11,415 nt of DNA from the NCBI GenBank assembly GCA_002305205.1, contig DBQJ01000007.1, positions 24,129-35,543 of the forward strand, in the 5' to 3' direction. Source of the DNA: a candidate division WWE3 bacterium UBA1397 (GTDB taxonomy: Bacteria > Patescibacteriota > WWE3 > UBA101185 > UBA10185). How positions within the stretch are numbered: the first letter of the stretch is position 1; each line of letters begins with the position of its first letter. Both the position numbers and the translations under genes were made by a program. Below are positions 5,603-11,415 of the stretch, piece after piece. Below the pieces are notes generated by a model. That model did no database searches. It was given only the letters and a program-made list of their open reading frames with translations, and was not told the DNA's origin.

Positions 5603-7753
5603 ATGATTAATATAAACATAGCTGAAAAGATAAGAATGTTTTCAAAACATCTGAAAAAGAAGGTGAAAAAGATAAAGAAAAAGGCTAACCAGATTGGTAA
5701 GAAGATTGACCTAATAATACATAAAAGAAAATACGAAGGAATAAAGGAAAACAAAAATACAGAGCATAGTAACACGAATAGAAACAGACTGCCGGTAAAA
5801 TATTTTATCTTTGGAATGATATTTACATTAGTATTTGTTTTAATACCCGTACAGGTTGTTTCCTGGTTCAGAGAGCTGCCCAGTCCTGATAATTTATCTA
5901 TAGAAACATCAAAAAGAAATACAAGAATCCTTGATAGAAATGACAAACTACTTTATGAAATATACGTAGAAAGAAATTTTGATCCGGTTAAAATAGATCA
6001 AATTCCGCAATGCATAAAGGATGCTACTATTTCAGCTGAGGATGCAAGTTTTTATAGTCACAAAGGACTTAATATCAGGGGAATAATTAGAGCTGCAAAA
6101 GAGACTTTATTTGAAGATAATCTTCAGGGAGGTTCCACAATCACACAGCAGTTAGTTAAAAATGTGCTCCTTACTCCAGAAAGAACTTTGTCCAGAAAGA
6201 TAAAAGAAGCAGTACTAGCTCTATTAATAGAAACAAAATACTCAAAAGATCAAATCTTAGAAATGTATTTAAATAATACACCTTATGGAGGTACTGCGTG
6301 GGGTATACAGCCAGCTTCTAAAAAATACTTTGGTAAAAATGTCTGGGAATTATCCACTGCAGAGTGTGCTCTATTGGCAGGGTTACCTTCATCTCCTACA
6401 ACCAATTCTCCTTTATCAAACATGGAAGCAGCAAAATCCAGACAGATGTACGTATTGGGTAAGATGCTTTCACTGGGCTTTATAAATGAATCAGATTATG
6501 CTATCGCAAAGGAAGAACCACTTAGAATAGTTAATCAGACAGAATATATTAGAGCACCTCATTTTGTGCAGTATGTAAGAAAGGAGCTAGAAAAAAGATA
6601 TGGTAAGAGAGAGGTAGAGTTAGGGGGGCTGATTGTCAAAACTACACTTGACTATGATATTCACCAGAAAGTTCAGGGTATCGTATCCGAAGAAGTTAAC
6701 AATAATGGATCTAGATTTGGTTTTTCTAATGGAGCAGCAGTAGTAGTTGAACCTAAAACAGGAGGCATATTAGCTTATGTAGGTTCAGTAGATTATTTTA
6801 AAGAGGGGTGGGGGTCATATGATGTGGTGACAGCACTAAGACAGCCCGGATCATCAGTGAAACCCATTACTTACTCCCTGGCATTATCAGGTGATTATAC
6901 TTTGGCAAGTATTATCGAGGATGCTGAAGTTTCATTTCCCCAGGTTGATGGTAAATATTACACACCGGTCAATTATGATGGTAAATACCACGGTAAAGTA
7001 ACATTGAGGCAAGCATTGGCTAATTCATATAATATACCAGCTGTTAAAATTGCCTCGGTTGTCGGTCCCGATAACATTGTTTCCTTAGGTAAAGAATTAG
7101 GTCTTTCCAATTGGATAATAGGAAGCGGATATGGCTTGTCAGTTACTCTGGGTGGTAAGGAAGTCAGATTGATAGATTTAACAAATGTATTTTCTACCTA
7201 TGCCAGAGGAGGAAATTACATGGATATAAATCCATTTTTATCAATAAAGGATGGGAGAGGTTTTGAAATATTGGAAAAGGATAATGAAGAAAGAAGAGTG
7301 ATAAGCGAAGAGATAGCATATTTAATTTGGAGCGTACTTTCAGATAATAACGCACGTTCTCCGGCATTTGGCACTAACAGTTATTTAGTAGTTCCCGGGT
7401 ATAATGTTGCAGTTAAGACAGGTACTACTGACAACAAAAAAGATAACTGGACAGTTGGATACACCCCCAGCTTTGCAGTAGGAGTTTGGGTTGGCAATAA
7501 TGACGGTAAGCCGATGAATGCATACCTGGCATCAGGTTTAAGCGGCGCAGCTCCTATTTGGAATAAGATATTCCGTACCATACTTGAAGGGCATAAAAAT
7601 GAGGTAATGACGCCTCCCGATGGCATCTTTTTAAAAAGAGAAGATTCATGCAGTAAATCCGAGTATTTTATCAAGGGAAGTAATATTCCGGATTCACTAT
7701 GTATACCTAAAGATAAAGATAGGGATAAGGATAAGAAGAATAAGAAAGATTAG
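5603..7753 (+). CDS. Bifunctional penicillin-binding protein 1A (class A: GT51 glycosyltransferase and transpeptidase)
   Basis: Polymerises lipid II into glycan strands and cross-links peptides outside the membrane. From ATG 5603 the product is 716 residues. It has a very basic cytoplasmic N-terminus (about 1-64), one membrane helix at about 66-88 (YFIFGMIF onward), and the GT51 domain with catalytic Glu146 in [21 protein letters not shown] at 176-184 and [10 protein letters not shown] at 220-229. The transpeptidase domain has Ser417-Ser-Val-Lys420 (PGSSVKP), SYN at 475-477 and KTGTT at 605-609. The last 15 or so residues are almost all Lys and Asp. Both active sites look intact. The start is uncertain: TTG 5585 and ATG 5636 are in frame, and the bases before 5603 (AAGAAG) are only a weak ribosome site. 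The gene follows uvrB after a 145-bp gap and precedes uvrA by 59 bp, so it may be partly co-transcribed with the repair genes. Confidence 0.94.
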   Translation: MININIAEKIRMFSKHLKKKVKKIKKKANQIGKKIDLIIHKRKYEGIKENKNTEHSNTNRNRLPVKYFIFGMIFTLVFVLIPVQVVSWFRELPSPDNLSIETSKRNTRILDRNDKLLYEIYVERNFDPVKIDQIPQCIKDATISAEDASFYSHKGLNIRGIIRAAKETLFEDNLQGGSTITQQLVKNVLLTPERTLSRKIKEAVLALLIETKYSKDQILEMYLNNTPYGGTAWGIQPASKKYFGKNVWELSTAECALLAGLPSSPTTNSPLSNMEAAKSRQMYVLGKMLSLGFINESDYAIAKEEPLRIVNQTEYIRAPHFVQYVRKELEKRYGKREVELGGLIVKTTLDYDIHQKVQGIVSEEVNNNGSRFGFSNGAAVVVEPKTGGILAYVGSVDYFKEGWGSYDVVTALRQPGSSVKPITYSLALSGDYTLASIIEDAEVSFPQVDGKYYTPVNYDGKYHGKVTLRQALANSYNIPAVKIASVVGPDNIVSLGKELGLSNWIIGSGYGLSVTLGGKEVRLIDLTNVFSTYARGGNYMDINPFLSIKDGRGFEILEKDNEERRVISEEIAYLIWSVLSDNNARSPAFGTNSYLVVPGYNVAVKTGTTDNKKDNWTVGYTPSFAVGVWVGNNDGKPMNAYLASGLSGAAPIWNKIFRTILEGHKNEVMTPPDGIFLKREDSCSKSEYFIKGSNIPDSLCIPKDKDRDKDKKNKKD

Positions 7754-7756
7754 TTA

Positions 7757-7776
7757 GTACCGAATAAATACCGTAG
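7757..7776. promoter_or_regulatory. Paired CGGTA half-sites upstream of uvrA (possible LexA-related site)
   Basis: The minus strand reads CGGTA twice in direct orientation, 11 bp apart (plus-strand TACCG at 7758-7762 and 7769-7773). The plus-strand 10-mer TACCGAATAA (7758-7767) is identical to 3344-3353, which includes the right arm of the lexA palindrome. The site lies over the expected -35 of uvrA. It is not an inverted repeat like the lexA operator, so regulation by LexA is a suggestion only. Confidence 0.35.
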
Positions 7777-7789
7777 ATTTTAGAAATAA

Positions 7790-7795
7790 TATAAT
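7790..7795 (+). promoter_or_regulatory. Candidate uvrA -10 hexamer
   Basis: A perfect TATAAT stands 17 bases before the uvrA ATG in the 59-bp gap after the penicillin-binding protein gene, predicting a leader of about 11 nt without a Shine-Dalgarno. The region is AT-rich, TACAAT at 7797-7802 is an alternative, and no clear -35 is seen. It suggests uvrA has its own promoter in addition to any readthrough from upstream. Confidence 0.4.
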
Positions 7796-7812
7796 ATACA
7801 ATATCCTTTGTC

Positions 7813-10809
7813 ATGAAAGATGCCATATCACATATACTAGTAAGAGGTGCCAGACAACATAATCTAAAAAATATCGATTTAGATATACCTAAAAATAAGA
7901 TGGTGGTATTCACAGGCGTTTCAGGTTCGGGAAAATCATCTTTAGCTATGGATACGATATATGCTGAGGGGCAGAGAAGATATGTTGAAAGTCTGTCTGC
8001 ATACGCCAGGCAGTTTTTAGGTGTGATGGATAAACCCGATGTAGATAAAATAGATGGTTTATCCCCCGCTATTGCTATAGATCAAAAAACAACTTCAAAA
8101 AATCCCAGATCTACAGTTGGAACTATAACAGAAATATATGATTTTATGAGATTACTTTATGCTCGTATAGGACATCCCCATTGCCCTAATTGTGGAAGGG
8201 AAATACAAAGACAAAGCAGTGAGGAAATAGTAAATAGAATATTTCAGTTAATCGAAGGAGAAGAAGGGTACTCATCAGAAAGAGGAGTGAGATTTATTAT
8301 CTATTCCCCTATCATAAAAGACAGAAAGGGGGAATATTCCGCTCTTTTTACTTCTTTAAAGAAACAGGGTATAACAAAGGCAAGAGTTGACGGATTGTTG
8401 AGAGATCTGAATGTAGATTTTGATTTAATAAAAACAAATAAACATACTATTGACGCGTTAATATCAAGACATTCTATTCAAAGAAAAATATTTAAAAATA
8501 AAGATGAGTATAAAAATATTTCAAGTTTAATATTTCAATCTATAGAAACAGCTTTAAGACTAAGCAATGGGAATGTTGTAATCTCCGTGATAAAAGACAA
8601 AACATTTGATTTTCCCGAGCACCCTGTATCTTGGGAGGATCACTTGTTTTCGGAGAATTTTGCCTGTCCAAAGTGCAGTATTTCTCTTCCTGATTTAGAA
8701 CCTAGGGTATTTTCATTTAATTCTCCGCATGGTGCATGTCCCGTATGTGATGGTATTGGATATAAGCTAAGAGTGGATGAAGAGCTAGTAATAAACCCGC
8801 GTTTATCTATTTCAGAGGGAGGTGTTCTTCCCTGGTCGAGGTTGTTTGAGCATATAACTTGGACCCAAAAAGTAATAGAAGTAGTTGCTAAAGAATATGA
8901 TTTCTCATTGAATGAGCCTGTGGGTAAATTAAAACCTGAGCATAAAAAAATTATATTGTATGGTGTACCCGGAAGAAAATTCAAAGTAACTTATAAAAAC
9001 TACGAGGGAGAGAATAATTCATTTCAAGCTAATTTTGAGGGAGTAATTCCAAACTTATCTCGAAGATATAAGGAAACACAGTCGGAGTATATAAAAAATG
9101 AGATAGAAAAATATATGGTTAATGAAAAATGTCCTATGTGCAAAGGTACCAGATTAAAGAAAGAAGTTTTATCAGTTGTTGTAAATAACAAGAACATTTT
9201 TGATTTAGTAGAAATGAGCATTGATAGTATAAAAAAGTGGTTTAATGATTTACCAGAATATCTAAGTGAAAGAGAAAAAAAAATAGCAGATACGATACTA
9301 AAAGAAATAAACTACAGACTTAGGTTTCTTATTGATGTTGGTTTAGAATACCTTACTCTCTCACGATCTTCTTCACAACTATCAGGCGGTGAGGCACAAA
9401 GGATAAGATTGGCATCTCAGATAGGTTCCGGATTATCAGGAGTACTTTATGTACTTGATGAACCTTCGATAGGTCTTCATCAAAAAGATCAGAATAAGCT
9501 AATTAATACTTTAAAAAAACTAAGAGAGTTGGGAAACACAGTATTAGTAGTGGAGCATGATTCGGATACTATGATGGAAAGTGATTATATATTTGATTTT
9601 GGACCGGGTGCGGGTGATCACGGAGGAAAGGTAGTTGCTGAAGGAACCCCTCAAGAAATTATAGAAAATAGCAATTCATTAACAGGTAAATATCTATCCG
9701 GAAAATTAATAGTTGGGAAAATAGGCTCAAATAAACAGAGGGATTTTGAAGAATTACTCGAACAGGAAGCAAATTTAAAGGTTAGGAAGAAAATACAAGG
9801 GAAATCAATTTTATTAAAAAATTGTTCAGGAAGGAATTTGAAAAATATTGATGTTGAGATTCCGCTAAGTAAATTTGTATGTATTACCGGAGTATCGGGT
9901 TCAGGTAAGTCAACATTAATAATGGACACACTTTATTCAGGTCTTAGGCAGGAATTCGGAATGAAGATTGAACAGAAACCAGAACCTTTTAATGAAATAA
10001 AAGGTATTGAGAATATTTCTAATGTTATAGCTATAGATCAGCAACCCATAGGGAGAACTCCAAAATCTAATCCTGCTACATATACTAAAGCATTTGATTT
10101 CATAAGAGATTTATATGCAATGACACAGGAATCTAAGATAAGAGGATATAGCCCCGGAAGATTTAGTTTTAATGTTAAGGGGGGCAGGTGTGAGGCATGC
10201 GGAGGGGAAGGCCAGATAAAGATAGAGATGCAATTTATGCCTGATGTGTATGTAAACTGTGAAGTATGTCAGGGAAAGAGATACAATCGGGAAGCTCTTG
10301 AGGTTTATTACAAGGGTAAAAATATCTCAGATGTCTTGGACATGACAGTGGAAGAGGGATTGGAGTTTTTTTCACATATTCCACAGATCAAAAGAAAAAT
10401 GCAAACTCTTTATGATGTGGGGTTGGGATATATAAAACTGGGGCAGCCTGCTCCTACCCTATCGGGAGGAGAAGCTCAGAGAGTTAAATTAGCATTAGAA
10501 TTATCCAAAAGATCTACGGGAAGCACATTGTATATCTTAGATGAACCTACTACAGGTCTGCATTTTGCTGATTTAGAGAATCTAATCGCCATATTTAAAA
10601 GATTGACAGCCAGAGGAAATACTGTAGTTGTTATTGAACATAATCTTGATGTAATCAGAAACTCTGATTGGATTATTGATCTTGGACCTGAAGGCGGGGA
10701 TAAGGGAGGGAAAATACTTTATTCGGGAACCACCTCAGATATATATTCATGTAAAGAATCGTATACGGGTGAAGCACTGAGAAATATGAGAAAAATACTG
10801 AATATATAA
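7813..10809 (+). CDS. uvrA: UvrABC system protein A (excinuclease ATPase subunit)
   Basis: DNA-damage sensor of nucleotide excision repair; a dimeric ABC ATPase that loads UvrB. The 998-residue product has two ABC modules: Walker A GVSGSGKS at 35-42 with signature LSGGEAQR at 523-530 and Walker B LDEP at 548-551, then Walker A at 693-700 with signature at 883-890 and LDEP at 909-912. Zinc sites are Cys285/288/309/312 in the first half and Cys793/796/816/819 in the second, plus CPNC at 124-127 and CPMC at 440-443, which are usual for the family. [11 protein letters not shown] at 747-757 and [16 protein letters not shown] at 781-796 are classic. It is some 50 residues longer than the common 940 or so, apparently from short insertions in the UvrB-binding region (about 200-245) and the linker before the second ATPase (about 630-662). 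ATG 7813 gives a normal start, but there is no Shine-Dalgarno. Confidence 0.97.
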   Translation: MKDAISHILVRGARQHNLKNIDLDIPKNKMVVFTGVSGSGKSSLAMDTIYAEGQRRYVESLSAYARQFLGVMDKPDVDKIDGLSPAIAIDQKTTSKNPRSTVGTITEIYDFMRLLYARIGHPHCPNCGREIQRQSSEEIVNRIFQLIEGEEGYSSERGVRFIIYSPIIKDRKGEYSALFTSLKKQGITKARVDGLLRDLNVDFDLIKTNKHTIDALISRHSIQRKIFKNKDEYKNISSLIFQSIETALRLSNGNVVISVIKDKTFDFPEHPVSWEDHLFSENFACPKCSISLPDLEPRVFSFNSPHGACPVCDGIGYKLRVDEELVINPRLSISEGGVLPWSRLFEHITWTQKVIEVVAKEYDFSLNEPVGKLKPEHKKIILYGVPGRKFKVTYKNYEGENNSFQANFEGVIPNLSRRYKETQSEYIKNEIEKYMVNEKCPMCKGTRLKKEVLSVVVNNKNIFDLVEMSIDSIKKWFNDLPEYLSEREKKIADTILKEINYRLRFLIDVGLEYLTLSRSSSQLSGGEAQRIRLASQIGSGLSGVLYVLDEPSIGLHQKDQNKLINTLKKLRELGNTVLVVEHDSDTMMESDYIFDFGPGAGDHGGKVVAEGTPQEIIENSNSLTGKYLSGKLIVGKIGSNKQRDFEELLEQEANLKVRKKIQGKSILLKNCSGRNLKNIDVEIPLSKFVCITGVSGSGKSTLIMDTLYSGLRQEFGMKIEQKPEPFNEIKGIENISNVIAIDQQPIGRTPKSNPATYTKAFDFIRDLYAMTQESKIRGYSPGRFSFNVKGGRCEACGGEGQIKIEMQFMPDVYVNCEVCQGKRYNREALEVYYKGKNISDVLDMTVEEGLEFFSHIPQIKRKMQTLYDVGLGYIKLGQPAPTLSGGEAQRVKLALELSKRSTGSTLYILDEPTTGLHFADLENLIAIFKRLTARGNTVVVIEHNLDVIRNSDWIIDLGPEGGDKGGKILYSGTTSDIYSCKESYTGEALRNMRKILNI

Positions 10810-10824
10810 ATATTTATGTTTTGT

Positions 10825-11415
10825 TTATAAATCTAAGTAGTACTTACTCCCATTGATATTCATATATTCTAAATATTCAGTATCCTTAGGAAGGAAGATG
10901 TCCATATTTTGCTTAGGGGCCAGAATAAGTTCCTTATCTTCTTTTTGAAAATATATAAAAGTATCGCCGTTGTTCGTTAATGAGTATTTTTTCTGACCAG
11001 CAATTATTTTAAAAATATTTAAAGTTGATGATTTCACAGCTGATAAATTAGGTACAAAAGTTTCTTTATCTATATTCTCGTTATAGGCAATATCAATCAT
11101 TTTCTCATTTGTGTTTTCTTTAAATCTATATGTGCCGGGAGGAAAAGGAGTTTTTGAACTTATTCCCTTTCTTACTAATGCGAAGTGGTTTGTATCAGTT
11201 TTATTAAAATAATCTATTCCTGATGTAGATCCCCAAGTAGGATCAATCTGAATCCATCCTAAGCCGGGATCGTAATATTCAACCCAGGCATGTAAAAGAT
11301 CCCCGTTATTAAAATTCAATCCAATTGGTTTAGAATATTCTTCTTCATTGATTGCATATCCGTTTATTTCTCTTGCAGGTATCCCCATTGCTCTTAATAT
11401 AGTAATAAGAAGGTC
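10825..11415 (-). CDS. Transglutaminase-like domain protein, C-terminal part (runs off the window)
   Basis: The reading frame is open to the right edge, so 196 C-terminal residues are visible and the true start lies outside. The first visible residues, DLLITILRAMGIPAREINGYA, are the conserved helix and turn that follow the catalytic Cys in transglutaminase-core proteins; the Cys itself would be a few residues beyond the edge. The His (visible residue 42, in HAWVEYYDPG) and Asp (residue 58, in QIDPTWG) of the Cys-His-Asp triad are present, with the usual spacing. After about residue 100 the rest looks like a beta-rich accessory domain ending at KYYLDL. Bacterial members are often secreted or membrane-anchored cysteine proteases or peptide-modifying enzymes; the substrate here is unknown. 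The ATG at 11388 is internal to the motif and is not the start. It converges on uvrA with a 15-bp gap. Confidence 0.88.
   Translation of the reverse strand, partial: DLLITILRAMGIPAREINGYAINEEEYSKPIGLNFNNGDLLHAWVEYYDPGLGWIQIDPTWGSTSGIDYFNKTDTNHFALVRKGISSKTPFPPGTYRFKENTNEKMIDIAYNENIDKETFVPNLSAVKSSTLNIFKIIAGQKKYSLTNNGDTFIYFQKEDKELILAPKQNMDIFLPKDTEYLEYMNINGSKYYLDL

Noticed and set aside
5500..5946. Hydrophobic 148-residue frame on the minus strand over the start of the penicillin-binding protein gene
   Set aside because: The Phe/Ile/Leu richness is what the reverse complement of lysine-rich AT codons gives, and it overlaps conserved PBP1A coding sequence.
10806..10817. Perfect 12-bp palindrome ATAAATATTTAT at the end of uvrA
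   Set aside because: It is made only of A and T in an AT-rich genome, so chance is likely and the hairpin would be weak.
1..11415. Mobile element, CRISPR array, toxin-antitoxin pair or phage-defence system
   Set aside because: No transposase, terminal repeats, spaced direct repeats or small paired genes are seen; all eight genes are recognisable chromosomal families.

Overview
The window is AT-rich bacterial chromosomal DNA (roughly one third G+C by eye). It uses the standard code: tryptophans are TGG and no gene needs an in-frame TGA read through. It holds eight protein genes packed edge to edge with no gene-free stretch above about 145 bases. No tRNA, rRNA, insertion sequence, CRISPR array or phage gene is visible. 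LexA, UvrA/UvrB and a class A penicillin-binding protein show a walled bacterium. Compact layout, few Shine-Dalgarno sites, and divergent enolase and phosphoglycerate mutase suggest a small-genome lineage such as the candidate phyla radiation (perhaps Microgenomates-like). That placement is inference; a low-GC Gram-positive relative cannot be excluded from sequence alone.

Layout, left to right. An enolase gene (+) faces a phosphoglycerate mutase gene (-), so two consecutive steps of lower glycolysis lie tail to tail. The mutase shares a 37-bp divergent intergenic region, with nearly superimposed -10 elements, with a DedA-family membrane protein gene (+). dedA converges on lexA (-) with only 5 bp between the stop codons. 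lexA is divergent from uvrB (+), and the gap between them holds a clear lexA promoter covered by a 24-bp palindrome, the likely LexA operator. uvrB is followed on the same strand by a bifunctional penicillin-binding protein 1A gene and then uvrA. A transglutaminase-like gene (-) converges on uvrA and runs off the right edge, so only its C-terminal part is present.

Functionally the middle of the window is an SOS and nucleotide-excision-repair block. LexA probably represses itself and uvrB through the palindrome. uvrA carries a 10-bp sequence shared with the lexA-uvrB region in its putative promoter, which may place it in the same regulon. The cell-wall synthase between uvrB and uvrA is the odd member.

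Most of the window is conserved housekeeping. No clear undescribed system is visible. The most interesting points are the candidate LexA operator and its relation to uvrA, a roughly 29-residue insertion in UvrB domain 2, the unusual enolase loop and mutase N-terminus, and several starts that look leaderless.
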